A stretch of DNA of 64,000 nt from Aeromicrobium sp. (GTDB taxonomy: Bacteria > Actinomycetota > Actinomycetes > Propionibacteriales > Nocardioidaceae), in assembly GCF_023146395.1 (NCBI RefSeq), contig NZ_JAGLCD010000004.1, forward strand, positions 382,718-446,717, in the 5' to 3' direction. The position numbers and the translations under genes were made by a program. Below are positions 8,223-16,729 of this stretch, one piece after another (the first letter of the stretch is position 1; the number at the start of each line of letters is the position of its first letter). The notes beneath the pieces are model-generated. The model had not been told where the DNA came from. It ran no database searches and saw only the letters and a program-made list of their open reading frames with translations.

Positions 8223-10883
8223 GTGGACCGACTGCTGCTGATCGACGGCCACTCGGTGGCCTACCGTGCCTTCTTCGCCCTGCCCGTCGAGAACTTCGCG
8301 ACCACGACGGGTCAGCACACCAACGCGGTCTTCGGGTTCACGTCGATGCTGATCAACGTCCTGCGCGACGAGAAGCCCACCCACGTCGCGGTGGCCTTCG
8401 ACGTGTCGCGCCAGACGTTCCGCACGGCCGAGTACGGCGAGTACAAGGCCAACCGCGCGAAGTCGCCCGACGAGTTCAAGAACCAGGTGCCCCTGATCAA
8501 GGAGGTCCTCGACGCGCTCGGCATCCGCACCTTCGAGAAGGACGGCTTCGAGGCCGACGACATCATCGGCACCTTGAGCCTGCAGGCCGAGGACGCGGGC
8601 ATGGACGTCCTGATCTGCACCGGCGACCGCGATGCGCTCCAGCTCGTCACCGAGCGCACGACGGTGCTGTATCCCAAGCGGGGGGTCTCCGACCTCGCCC
8701 GCATGACGCCGGAGGCGGTCCAGGAGAAGTACGGCGTCCCGCCGGTGCAGTACCCCGACGTGGCCGCCATGGTCGGCGAGCAGAGCGACAACCTGCCCGG
8801 CGTGCCGGGCGTGGGCCCCAAGACGGCCGCCAAGTGGCTCGCCACGTACGGCTCGCTGGGGGACATCGTCGACCGCGTCGCCGAGATCCCGGGCAAGGCC
8901 GGTCAGTCCCTGCGCGACCACCTCGACGACGTGCTGCGCAACCGGCGCATCAACGCCCTCGTGCGCGATCTCGACCTCGGCGCCGTGCCGGCGGAGCTGG
9001 CGTTCAGCAACGAGTGGGATCGTGAGGCGATCCACCGGGTCTTCGACGCCCTCGAGTTCGCCGCGCTGCGCGAGCGGCTGTTCTCCTACCTGGGTGGCGG
9101 GGCCACCGCGGAGGAGTCGGCCGCCAGCGCGGCGGTCGACATCGAGCTCACGGTGCCGGGCCCCGGCCAGGTCGCACCGTGGCTGGAGGCCCACACCGAC
9201 GCGCCGGTCGGCGTCGAGGTCGTCGGGGTCACCAGCACGGTCGGCGCCCGGGTCGACGCGCTCTCGATCGCCACGGCCGACGGTCACGCCCTGTGGCTCG
9301 ACGCCGCCGAGCTCGACCCGGCCGACGACGCGGCCGTGGCCGCCTGGCTGGCCGACCCGACCCGGCCCAAGGTGCTGCACGACGCCAAGGGTCAGCTGCA
9401 CGCCCTGGGTGCCCAGGGCTGGCCCGTCGAGGGCGTCACGGCCGACACCGCGATCGCGACGTACCTGCTGCGGCCCGACCAGCGCGCCTACGACCTCGCC
9501 GATCTCACGATGCGCTACCTCAAGCGTGAGCTCGTCGACGTCGACTCCTCGGGCCAGCTCACGTTCGAGGACCAGACCGACCACACCGCGGTGCAACGAG
9601 CCCGTGCCACGCTCGACCTGTGGGCCCTCCTGGAGCCCGAGCTCGAGGCCGCCGGCGCCCTGCCGCTGCTGCACGATCTCGAGCTGCCCCTCTCGGGAGT
9701 CCTGCTGGCGATGGAGGACCACGGCATCGCGATCGACTCCGGACACCTCGACGCCCTGCACGCGGAGTTCACCTCGCGCATGACCGAGGCCGCGCAGCAG
9801 GCGTTCGAGGCGATCGGCCGTGAGGTCAACCTCGGCTCGCCCAAGCAGCTGCAGGAGGTGCTGTTCGATCAGCTCGGCCTGCCCAAGACCAAGAAGACCA
9901 AGACGGGCTACACGACCGATGCCGATGCGCTGCAGTCGCTGTTCCTGAAGTCCGAGCACCCCTTCCTGGCCCATCTGCTTGCGCACCGCGACGTCACGCG
10001 CCTGCGACAGACCGTCGAGGGTCTGCAGAAGACCGTGCAGGCCGACGGCCGTATCCACACGACCTTCGCGCAGACCATCGCCGCCACAGGTCGCCTGAGC
10101 TCCTTCGACCCGAACCTGCAGAACATCCCGATCCGCACCGAGTCGGGGCGCCGCATCCGCGAGGCCTTCACGGTGGGTGAGGGTTTCGAGACCCTGCTCA
10201 CGGCCGACTACAGCCAGATCGAGATGCGCATCATGGCGCACCTGTCCGAGGACGCCGGTCTGATCGAGTCGTTCAAGTCCGGTCACGACTTCCACACCGT
10301 CATGGCGGCCAAGGTCTTCGACCGGACGCCCGAGGAGATCGACGGCGGCCTCCGGGCCCGGATCAAGGCCATGAACTACGGCCTCGCCTACGGCTTGTCG
10401 TCGTTCGGGCTCGGGCAGCAGCTCGGCATCAAGCCCGGCGAGGCCCAGGTGTTGATGGACGACTACTTCGCCACGTTCGGCGGGGTGCGCGACTACCTGT
10501 TCGGTGTCGTCGACGAGGCGCGCCAGACCGGGTACACCGCCACGATGCTCGGCCGGCGCCGCTACCTGCCCGACCTGCAGAGCGACAACCGGCAGCGCCG
10601 TGAGATTGCCGAGCGCATGGCCCTCAACGCTCCGATCCAGGGTTCGGCCGCCGACCTCATCAAGGTCGCGATGCTCGGGGTGCAGCGTGAGCTGGCCGCG
10701 CAGGGGCTCGGCACCCGCCTGCTGCTGCAGGTGCACGACGAGCTCGTGCTCGAGGTCGCGCCGGGAGAGCACGACGCGGTCGAGACCCTGGTGCGCCAGC
10801 AGATGGCGGGCGCGGCCGATCTGTCGGTGCCGCTCGACGTGTCGGTCGGGGTGGGCCCGACCTGGCACGCCGCTGGCCACTGA
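8223..10883 (+). CDS. polA: DNA polymerase I
   Basis: Repair and Okazaki-fragment polymerase, 886 aa. Residues 1-300 are the 5'-3' nuclease domain (LLIDGHSVAYRAFFAL, EADDIIG, TGDRDALQL). Residues about 310-500 are the 3'-5' exonuclease fold, but the place of the DxE proofreading acids reads VGVEVVG, so proofreading should be absent. The polymerase domain has motif A with D662 (ADYSQIEMR), motif B RIKAMNYGLAYG with Y719 where E. coli has F762, and motif C QVHDELVLE with H838/D839. The open frame continues upstream, but GTG 8223 sits at the domain start behind a -10 hexamer. Confidence 0.97.
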   Translation: MDRLLLIDGHSVAYRAFFALPVENFATTTGQHTNAVFGFTSMLINVLRDEKPTHVAVAFDVSRQTFRTAEYGEYKANRAKSPDEFKNQVPLIKEVLDALGIRTFEKDGFEADDIIGTLSLQAEDAGMDVLICTGDRDALQLVTERTTVLYPKRGVSDLARMTPEAVQEKYGVPPVQYPDVAAMVGEQSDNLPGVPGVGPKTAAKWLATYGSLGDIVDRVAEIPGKAGQSLRDHLDDVLRNRRINALVRDLDLGAVPAELAFSNEWDREAIHRVFDALEFAALRERLFSYLGGGATAEESAASAAVDIELTVPGPGQVAPWLEAHTDAPVGVEVVGVTSTVGARVDALSIATADGHALWLDAAELDPADDAAVAAWLADPTRPKVLHDAKGQLHALGAQGWPVEGVTADTAIATYLLRPDQRAYDLADLTMRYLKRELVDVDSSGQLTFEDQTDHTAVQRARATLDLWALLEPELEAAGALPLLHDLELPLSGVLLAMEDHGIAIDSGHLDALHAEFTSRMTEAAQQAFEAIGREVNLGSPKQLQEVLFDQLGLPKTKKTKTGYTTDADALQSLFLKSEHPFLAHLLAHRDVTRLRQTVEGLQKTVQADGRIHTTFAQTIAATGRLSSFDPNLQNIPIRTESGRRIREAFTVGEGFETLLTADYSQIEMRIMAHLSEDAGLIESFKSGHDFHTVMAAKVFDRTPEEIDGGLRARIKAMNYGLAYGLSSFGLGQQLGIKPGEAQVLMDDYFATFGGVRDYLFGVVDEARQTGYTATMLGRRRYLPDLQSDNRQRREIAERMALNAPIQGSAADLIKVAMLGVQRELAAQGLGTRLLLQVHDELVLEVAPGEHDAVETLVRQQMAGAADLSVPLDVSVGVGPTWHAAGH

Positions 10884-10930
10884 CGCCGGACACTGACGCC
10901 GGCTCCTCGGCGCGACGAGGCTCGCCCCCC

Positions 10931-10936
10931 TACGCT
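10931..10936 (+). promoter_or_regulatory. -10 element TACGCT for the membrane-protein gene
   Basis: TACGCT, a 7-base spacer and GTG 10944 give a leaderless arrangement. Confidence 0.55.
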
Positions 10937-10943
10937 GGACACC

Positions 10944-12350
10944 GTGACTGATCGCCTGAAGTCCGGTCGGGCCGCGCTGATCTCGGCCGCCGTCGCCGTC
11001 GTCCTGGTGGGTGCCGCGATCCTCGTGCCGCGCGTGACGGGCGAGGACGTGCGGGTCAACTGGCCTCCGCTGCACGCCGACTGGGACCCGCGCATCGGCT
11101 GGATGACGATCCCGGCCGTGCTGATCGGTGTTCTTCTCGTCGTGGGGCTGCCCCGGCTCGTGGCCGCCTCGAGCTGGCGCAGGACGCTGCTGATCGGCTA
11201 CGCGGGCGTGTGGCTGTGGACCATGGCCGTCGCGATGACCGAGGGCCCGCACGGTCTCGCCCGCGTCTTCGACGTCGTCGACCGGCCGGGGGAGTACGTT
11301 TACGACGCGCAGCGGGTCGACGCGATCCTGCCGATGCTGCGCACCTTCATCGACCACATCCCGATGGACTCGGTCGACAACTGGCGCACCCACGTGGCCG
11401 GACACCCGCCCGGAGCCCTGCTCTTCTTCGTCCTGGTGGACCGGCTCGGCATCACCGATCCGTTCTGGATCGGCGTCGTCGTGGTCACGATCGGCAGCAC
11501 CGCGATCGTCGCGGTGCTGCACACGCTGAAGGTCCTGGGCTCGGAGAAGCTCGCCCGGGCCGCCCTGCCGTGGATCGTGCTGGCGCCCGTGGCGGTCTAC
11601 ATGGGCGTGAACGGCGATGCGGTGTTCACCGCGGTCGCGGCGTGGGGGCTCTGTCTGCTGGCGGTGGCCACCTGCGTCCCGCGCCACCGCGTCAGCGCGG
11701 GGATCGGCGCGGGCCTGCTGCTGGGACTGTGCGTGTACCTCTCCTACGGCCTGGTCCTGCTGGGCATCCTCGCCCTGGCCGTGCTGTGGCTGGGCCGCTC
11801 CTGGCGCGCACTGCCGTGGGCCCTCGGCGGTGCGCTCGCGGTGGCCGCGGTGTTCACGGCGCTCGGATTCGCCTGGTGGGAGGCCTACCCGGTCCTGCGC
11901 GAGCGCTACTACGACGGCATCGCCTCGGAGCGGGCCTACTCCTACTGGGTGTGGGCCGACGTCGCGGCGTGGACCTTCACGGTCGGACTCGCGGTCTGGG
12001 CGGCCTTCCCCCGCGGCGTCGCCGCCCTGCGCGGGGCGTTCGACCGACGTCTGGTGCTGGCCGACCAGCGGGCCCAGGAGACCTCCGACGTCGCACCCTG
12101 CGACGACGCAGCGGCGAGCCCGCGGGACCGCACGGTCCTGGCCGGGCTGGCGGCCGCGGCGATGCTCACGATCCTCGTGGCGACGTTGTCAGGCATGAGC
12201 AAGGCCGAGGTCGAACGGATCTGGATGCCCTTCACGATCTGGGTCGTCGCGCTGCCGCTGCTCCTGCCGCGACGCTGGCACCGTCCGCTGCTGGCGTCCC
12301 AGGTGGTCATCGCCCTCCTGGTGCAGCAGCTGCTGCTGACGCGCTGGTAG
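10944..12350 (+). CDS. Polytopic membrane protein, GT-C glycosyltransferase-like
   Basis: 468 aa with about eleven hydrophobic segments. After the second or third segment is a long hydrophilic loop with RVDAILPMLRTFIDHIP and then WRTHVAGHPPGALLFF. An HPPG motif at the loop-to-membrane junction is typical of ArnT/PMT-like GT-C glycosyltransferases, whose first loop holds the catalytic acid. It is therefore probably a lipid-linked sugar transferase, but I see no diagnostic catalytic motif and donor and acceptor are unknown. A charged insert (RAQETSDVAPCDDAA) precedes the last segments. It abuts the epimerase-like gene tail to tail with no gap. Confidence 0.6.
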   Translation: MTDRLKSGRAALISAAVAVVLVGAAILVPRVTGEDVRVNWPPLHADWDPRIGWMTIPAVLIGVLLVVGLPRLVAASSWRRTLLIGYAGVWLWTMAVAMTEGPHGLARVFDVVDRPGEYVYDAQRVDAILPMLRTFIDHIPMDSVDNWRTHVAGHPPGALLFFVLVDRLGITDPFWIGVVVVTIGSTAIVAVLHTLKVLGSEKLARAALPWIVLAPVAVYMGVNGDAVFTAVAAWGLCLLAVATCVPRHRVSAGIGAGLLLGLCVYLSYGLVLLGILALAVLWLGRSWRALPWALGGALAVAAVFTALGFAWWEAYPVLRERYYDGIASERAYSYWVWADVAAWTFTVGLAVWAAFPRGVAALRGAFDRRLVLADQRAQETSDVAPCDDAAASPRDRTVLAGLAAAAMLTILVATLSGMSKAEVERIWMPFTIWVVALPLLLPRRWHRPLLASQVVIALLVQQLLLTRW

Positions 12351-13391
12351 TCAGCGGGTGCGCAGCGGATCGGACGCGAGGCGCGCGAGGCCGACCTCCG
12401 GCGCGATCTGCGCGGTGAAGCCGAGTCCGGCCGTGGCGGCCGCCGGCGACGCCACGACGTGGCGCACGTCGAAGCGCCGGTGGTCGCCGGTCAGGACCGG
12501 CGCGTCGCCCCCGGCCGCGCGCGCCAGCGTCGCGGCCATCTCGCCGATCGTGAACGTGCGCCCCGACGCGACGTTGTAGGCGGTCAGCCCGGCGGGGTGC
12601 TCGGCGACCTGCTCGATCGCCAGGACGTTGGCGTGGGCGACGTCGGTGACGTGCACGAAGTCGCGCACCTGCTGGCCGTCCTCGAAGACCCGGGGTGCCT
12701 CGCCCCGGGCGATCGCCGACCGAAAGATCGCCGCGACGCCGGAGTAGGGGGTGTCCGCGGGCATGCCAGGGCCGTAGACGTTGTGGTAGCGCAAGGCGAT
12801 CGCCCGAGCGGTCTGCAGGGTGCACCACGCCGAGGCGTAGTGCTCCTGCGCGACCTTCGAGGCGGCGTAGCTCGTGCGGGGCAGGAACGGCGTGTCCTCG
12901 CCGATCTCGCGCCAGGTGATGTCGCCGTGGCAACGGGGACAGCGCGGCTCGAACCGGCCGTCGTGCAGATCGGCGTCCTCCCGCACGGCCGGTGGGACGT
13001 CACCGTCGACCGGGCACGTGTACCGGCCGTCGCCGTAGACCACCATCGACGAGGCCATGACGAGGTCCGCGACCCCGGTGCGCGCCATCGCGGCCAGGAG
13101 GCGGGCCGAGCCGGCGTCGTTGTGCTCGGCGTAGGCCGGCAGGTCCTGGGCGTCGACGCCGTTGCCGACCATGGCGGCCTGGTGGCACACGACGTCGATC
13201 CCGACGAGCAGGTCGTCGACGTCGTCGGTGCGCAGGTCCCGGCGGGCGATCGCCGGGTCCGGCGCCACGTCCGGACCGTGCGCCGCGGGCAGGTAGGCGT
13301 CCAGGCCGACGACCTCGTGGCCCCGCGCCCGTGCCTGCCGGGCGATGTGCGTGCCGATGAACCCCGCGGCCCCCGTGAGCAGGATCCTCAC
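12351..13391 (-). CDS. NAD-dependent epimerase/dehydratase with cysteine-rich insert
   Basis: Extended short-chain dehydrogenase of the sugar-nucleotide epimerase/dehydratase type. The Rossmann motif TGAAGFIG is at residues 6-13 and the catalytic tyrosine-lysine is in YAASK. Between the catalytic serine region (SSMVVYGDG) and the YxxxK is an insert containing YTCPVDG and PRCPRCHG, three cysteines arranged like a small zinc ribbon. Length is 346 aa. GTG 13391 overlaps the mtnP stop as GTGA, so I reject the longer upstream start. Last gene of a four-gene operon. The substrate is unknown. Confidence 0.8.
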   Translation of the reverse strand: MRILLTGAAGFIGTHIARQARARGHEVVGLDAYLPAAHGPDVAPDPAIARRDLRTDDVDDLLVGIDVVCHQAAMVGNGVDAQDLPAYAEHNDAGSARLLAAMARTGVADLVMASSMVVYGDGRYTCPVDGDVPPAVREDADLHDGRFEPRCPRCHGDITWREIGEDTPFLPRTSYAASKVAQEHYASAWCTLQTARAIALRYHNVYGPGMPADTPYSGVAAIFRSAIARGEAPRVFEDGQQVRDFVHVTDVAHANVLAIEQVAEHPAGLTAYNVASGRTFTIGEMAATLARAAGGDAPVLTGDHRRFDVRHVVASPAAATAGLGFTAQIAPEVGLARLASDPLRTR

Positions 13392-14188
13392 GGCAGCTCG
13401 ACCGGCAGGTTCATGCCGTCGACCGACGATCCGCACGCGCAGTCACGGGCCCCCACCGACCCCACGACCGTCCGTAGGGTCCCCTTGAGGGTGTCGGTGT
13501 GCGAGGCGAAGACGGCGAAGACCTCGTCCATGCTGACCGACGTCGAGGCGTCGACCCCCGCGTCGTGGTCGGTCACGAGCGCGACCGTCGCGTAGCAGAG
13601 CGCGAGCTCCCGGGCCAGGACGGCCTCGGGGTGCCCCGTCATGTTGATGATCGCGCCCCCTTGGGCCGCGTACCACTGCGACTCGGCGCGGGTCGAGAAG
13701 CGTGGGCCCTCGATCACGACCATCGTCCCGCCGTCGACCGGGGCGTGCTCCTGGAGGCCGTCGACCAGGTGGGAGCGCAGGCGCGGGCAGTACGGGTCGG
13801 CGAACGAGACGTGCACCGCGCCCTCGTCGAAGTAGGTCTGGACCCGGCCCGAGGTGCGGTCGACGAGCTGATCCGGAACGACGAAGGTGCCGGGCCCGAG
13901 CTCGGGGCGCAGCCCGCCGACGGCGCAGGGGGCCAGGATCTGGCGGACCCCGAGGCTGCGCAGCGCCCAGAGATTCGCCCGGTACGGGACCTGGTGGGCC
14001 GGGAACTGGTGGTGCGGCCCGTGTCGCGGCAGGAAGGCGACGCTGCGGCCGTCGACGGTGCCGATCGAGATCGGGGCCGACGGCGCTCCGTAGGGGGTCT
14101 GGAGCTCGACGGTCTCGGGCGCCTCGAGGAAGGTGTAGAAGCCGGAGCCGCCGATCACGGCGATCTCAGGACGTGCTGGGGTGTTCAC
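13388..14188 (-). CDS. mtnP: S-methyl-5'-thioadenosine phosphorylase
   Basis: Splits methylthioadenosine with phosphate into adenine and methylthioribose-1-phosphate for purine and methionine salvage. It belongs to the PNP/MTAP family: N-terminal GGSGFY phosphate loop, LPRHGP, and the substrate-site segments IEGPRFSTRAES, INMTGHPEA and VTDHDAG. The last has the paired Asp residues used by 6-amino-purine (MTAP) enzymes rather than Asn of guanosine/inosine PNPs. Length 266 aa. Starts at GTG 14188, 13 bases after the preceding gene; a weak -10 (CAGACT) lies 7 bases upstream. Confidence 0.88.
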   Translation of the reverse strand: MNTPARPEIAVIGGSGFYTFLEAPETVELQTPYGAPSAPISIGTVDGRSVAFLPRHGPHHQFPAHQVPYRANLWALRSLGVRQILAPCAVGGLRPELGPGTFVVPDQLVDRTSGRVQTYFDEGAVHVSFADPYCPRLRSHLVDGLQEHAPVDGGTMVVIEGPRFSTRAESQWYAAQGGAIINMTGHPEAVLARELALCYATVALVTDHDAGVDASTSVSMDEVFAVFASHTDTLKGTLRTVVGSVGARDCACGSSVDGMNLPVELP

Positions 14189-14201
14189 GAACCTGAGTCT
14201 G

Positions 14202-14630
14202 TCAGTCCTCGGCGGTCGCGGCAGCGCCGGACGCGTGGGCGCGGCGCCGCAGGCCGGCGATGATCGCCGCTCCCGCGAGGACGCCGGTGAGCACGAGCCA
14301 GCTCGCGAGGTACGGCCGGTTCAGGATCGAGTCGTTGTCGGGCTTGCCGCCCTGACCGCTGAGCACGGGCAGGAAGACCACCGTCAGTGTCGCCCACAGC
14401 AGGAACGCGACGCTCGTGGCCGCGCGGAAGTGCCCCGGGAGCAGCCGGGAGGCCAGGACGCCGAGACCGACGGTGACCGGAGCCAGGACGGCGTCGTGCA
14501 CCAGGATGCCGCCCGCGAGCCAGACTCCCGTCGAGACGAGCTGCTGGCCCGTGAAGTCACGCATGAGCCACAGACCCCAGAGGCCGAATCCGACGCCGAT
14601 CGCGCCCAGGATGAACCGTGCGGCCCTCAT
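14202..14630 (-). CDS. Small integral membrane protein
   Basis: 142 aa with four predicted membrane segments (FILGAIGVGFGLWGLWL, a LVSTGVWLAGGILVHDAVL segment, a segment around VAFLLWATLTVVFLPVL, and WLVLTGVLAGAAIIAGL) and a short basic tail. ATG 14630 overlaps the stop of the molybdopterin oxidoreductase gene as ATGA, so the two are coupled. A structural or electron-transfer partner of that enzyme is plausible from context only; no haem ligand pattern is obvious. Not a family I recognise. Confidence 0.75.
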   Translation of the reverse strand: MRAARFILGAIGVGFGLWGLWLMRDFTGQQLVSTGVWLAGGILVHDAVLAPVTVGLGVLASRLLPGHFRAATSVAFLLWATLTVVFLPVLSGQGGKPDNDSILNRPYLASWLVLTGVLAGAAIIAGLRRRAHASGAAATAED

Positions 14631-15799
14631 GAGGTGACCTCCAGCTGTCGGACCCACTTCGTCTGGAGCACGCCGGGCCGGTTGGGAGCGATGATGCGGC
14701 ACGGGAAGCCGTGGTCGAGGCTGAGCGGTTCGCCGTTGAGCTCCAGGGCCAGCAGGGTCCGGTGGTCCTCGACGAACTGGCTCGGCAGGACCGAGGTCCG
14801 GAACGCACCCCGGGTCTGCATCGAGCGCACGGTGACCTCCGAGGCTGGGTCGCCGCCGGCCATCGCGATGAGGTCGCGCACGGCGACACCGGTCCAGACG
14901 GCGTTGCGGCTCCACCCCTCGACGCAGGCGATGGGCAGCCGGTGGGTGCGCTGGGGCAGGGCGAGCAGCTGGTCGCGGTCGAGCGTCACGGTGCGGCCGC
15001 CGACGACGATCTCGAGCGCGAAGGCGGGATCGGTGGCCCCCTCGACGGCACCGGCGGCCTTGGCCGTGCGGTTGACCGGGAGATCCTGAGGCCCCTGACC
15101 GTCACGGACGGCGAACACCGACAGGCGGCGCAGGAACGGCACGGTCTGTCCGGCCGTCAGCAGCACGGCGAGACCGGCCGAGGCGAACGCGCCCACCAGG
15201 ACCGTGCGGCGCGCCACGGCGTCCGGGTCGAGGTGCTGCTCGGGGTGGTCGATCTGGGCGCCCAGGCCCCGCCGGATGACCGGGAGCTTGACGGCGATGT
15301 GCACGATGAGCGACCCGATCGCGATCCAGGCCACGGCGTAGTGGGTCGCGCGGAAGCTGAAGTCCCAGGGGTACCACTGCGCGATGTTGAGCAGGCCGCT
15401 CGCGAGCATGAAGACCGAGGACCCCACGAGCGCCCCGATGGACGCGCGCTCCAGGCCCTCGACCGCGAGCTCGCGCCACGACGACGTGGGCGGCCGGATG
15501 AAGAGGCGGGGAAAGACCGACCAGAGCTTGACCAGCAGCAACGGGATCGCGGCGATGCCCGAGAGCACGTGGAGCCCTTGCGTGACGCGGTACAGCTGCG
15601 TCGGCTGCGGTCCGATGGGGAGCCAGCCCGGCGGGTCGTACTGGGCGTGGCTCCAGAGCCCGGTCAGGAAGCAGAGGCCGAACGCGATGCCGAGGGCGAC
15701 GCCGACACGGGCCGTGAGCTGGGTGCCGCGGGCGCGGCTCTGGAAGTCCTCGGGGCGCGGTATGCGCCGCTCGATGTCCTCGACGGTGGGGAGCCTCAT
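14627..15799 (-). CDS. Membrane-anchored molybdopterin-dependent oxidoreductase (sulfite-oxidase family)
   Basis: Molybdenum-cofactor enzyme of the sulfite oxidase / YedY superfamily, 390 aa. The N-terminal half has about five membrane segments of cytochrome-b561-like appearance with several histidines (LHVLSG, RATHYAV, IVHIAV). The C-terminal half from about residue 235 is the catalytic domain, with the presumed molybdenum-ligating cysteine in IACVEGWSRNAVWTG, and RGAFRTSVLP and FPCRIIAPNRPG downstream. ATG 15799 has AGGAGG upstream and starts the conserved protein. First gene of the operon. Close to mod/moa genes that make its cofactor. Substrate unknown; peptide methionine sulfoxide is one possibility. 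Confidence 0.85.
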   Translation of the reverse strand: MRLPTVEDIERRIPRPEDFQSRARGTQLTARVGVALGIAFGLCFLTGLWSHAQYDPPGWLPIGPQPTQLYRVTQGLHVLSGIAAIPLLLVKLWSVFPRLFIRPPTSSWRELAVEGLERASIGALVGSSVFMLASGLLNIAQWYPWDFSFRATHYAVAWIAIGSLIVHIAVKLPVIRRGLGAQIDHPEQHLDPDAVARRTVLVGAFASAGLAVLLTAGQTVPFLRRLSVFAVRDGQGPQDLPVNRTAKAAGAVEGATDPAFALEIVVGGRTVTLDRDQLLALPQRTHRLPIACVEGWSRNAVWTGVAVRDLIAMAGGDPASEVTVRSMQTRGAFRTSVLPSQFVEDHRTLLALELNGEPLSLDHGFPCRIIAPNRPGVLQTKWVRQLEVTS

Positions 15800-15863
15800 G
15801 CCGTCGTCACCTCCTCGCACGCGTCTGGTGGTCCGGCCGGTCGGCCTGACCTGCAACCTACTC

Positions 15864-15919
15864 CTGATCGCCGCCACTGCCCCGGCCCCACGAAGGGACC
15901 GGGGCAGTGGTGCGATCAG
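15864..15919. terminator. Hairpin upstream of the oxidoreductase operon
   Basis: A 12-bp stem CCACTGCCCCGG/CCGGGGCAGTGG extended by CTGATCG/CGATCAG lies between the lipoprotein gene, whose transcript it would end on the minus strand, and the oxidoreductase gene start. Confidence 0.7.
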
Positions 15920-15938
15920 GTTCGATCAGAGACGAGGC

Positions 15939-16622
15939 TCAGGAAGCCGGCGTCGTGTTGACCGTGATCTTCGCGACGCCCACGAGGAGCTGGTCGGTCA
16001 CGGCGTCGGTACCGAAGGTGCTGTTGAGCAGATCGGCGGCGACGGGCGAGATGAAGACCTTGGTGCCCTCGAGGATGGCGGTGTCACCCTCGGTCTGCAG
16101 CGGCTTCAGCGTGGCGCCACGCAGCTGGAACAGGAAGGCGCTGGTCACAACGGTCTCGCCGTTGACCGACACGTCGCCGTAGACACGCGAGATGCCCGGG
16201 TCGACGTTGAAGTTGGTCAGCTCGACGACGGTGTCGCCGGCGGTCAGCGACAGGCCCGAGCCCTCGTGCTGGACCTGGCCGATGACGTACGGCTTGGCCG
16301 TGCCGGGCTCGAAGTAGGTCACGTTGCCGCCGGTGATCGGGAAGTTGATCGAGCCGTCGGCGAGGGTCGCGGTGCCCACCGTGCCCGGGGTCAGGCCCAG
16401 GGTCGTGAGGGCCTCGGCGAAGCCGGCGTCCAGGAGGATGCCGGTGTCCTCGCCCGAGAGGGCGTTGATGCGAGCGACGGGCTCGGCGATCTGGGTGTCG
16501 GAGCTCGAGCTCGACGAGTCGTCGTCGGTGGAGGAGCAGGCGGCCAGGGGGAGCGAGGCCACGGCGGCGATCGCGAGGCCGGTCATGACCTTGCGGGTCT
16601 TCAGCGTCTTGAAGGCGCTCAT
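15939..16622 (-). CDS. Secreted lipoprotein of unknown family
   Basis: 227 aa. A basic N-terminus and hydrophobic run end in the lipobox LPLAAC at about residues 25-30, followed by an acidic Ser-rich linker (SSTDDDSSSS). The rest is predicted all-beta, with repeated Thr/Val-rich strands such as VVELTNFNVDPGISRVYGDV, and no cysteines after the lipobox. I do not recognise a family with confidence; the strand pattern is distantly like HtaA-type surface proteins. ATG 16622 has AAGGA upstream. The gene is preceded by a SigK-like promoter (16634-16662), so the SigK product encoded at 47.8 kb may control it. It is transcribed away from modA. Confidence 0.7.
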   Translation of the reverse strand: MSAFKTLKTRKVMTGLAIAAVASLPLAACSSTDDDSSSSSSDTQIAEPVARINALSGEDTGILLDAGFAEALTTLGLTPGTVGTATLADGSINFPITGGNVTYFEPGTAKPYVIGQVQHEGSGLSLTAGDTVVELTNFNVDPGISRVYGDVSVNGETVVTSAFLFQLRGATLKPLQTEGDTAILEGTKVFISPVAADLLNSTFGTDAVTDQLLVGVAKITVNTTPAS

Positions 16623-16633
16623 GATGAATCCTT

Positions 16634-16662
16634 TGTTCGTCTGGCGGGGTGTACATGGATGT
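16634..16662 (-). promoter_or_regulatory. SigK-like promoter ACATCC-N17-CGAACA
   Basis: On the minus strand ACATCC (16662-16657) and CGAACA (16639-16634) are separated by 17 bases, just before the lipoprotein gene. This is one mismatch per element from the sigK promoter at 48399-48426 (CCATCC-N16-CGAATA). Confidence 0.45.
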
Positions 16663-16717
16663 TTCGCCACGGTGCGGAGACCGGATTGGTCGCTCACGAA
16701 AAAGTTCTCGGCACGAC

Positions 16718-16723
16718 TACGCT
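16718..16723 (+). promoter_or_regulatory. -10 element TACGCT for modA
   Basis: TACGCT, a 6-base spacer and ATG 16730, without a ribosome binding site; a leaderless start for the modABC operon. Confidence 0.55.
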
Positions 16724-16729
16724 CCAGCC

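Noticed and set aside
7659-10883. 1074-residue frame covering polA and the GNAT region
   Set aside because: The first 188 codons lie in another frame of the GNAT gene and have no family signal; polA begins at GTG 8223.
7977-11687. Long minus-strand frame of 1236 codons opposite polA
   Set aside because: Antisense shadow caused by high GC at codon third positions; composition is Arg/Gly/His-rich with no recognisable domain.
15939-16622. Fasciclin-domain (MPT70/83-like) protein
   Set aside because: SigK-like promoter suggested it, but I could not find the fasciclin H1/H2 motifs; the strands look different.
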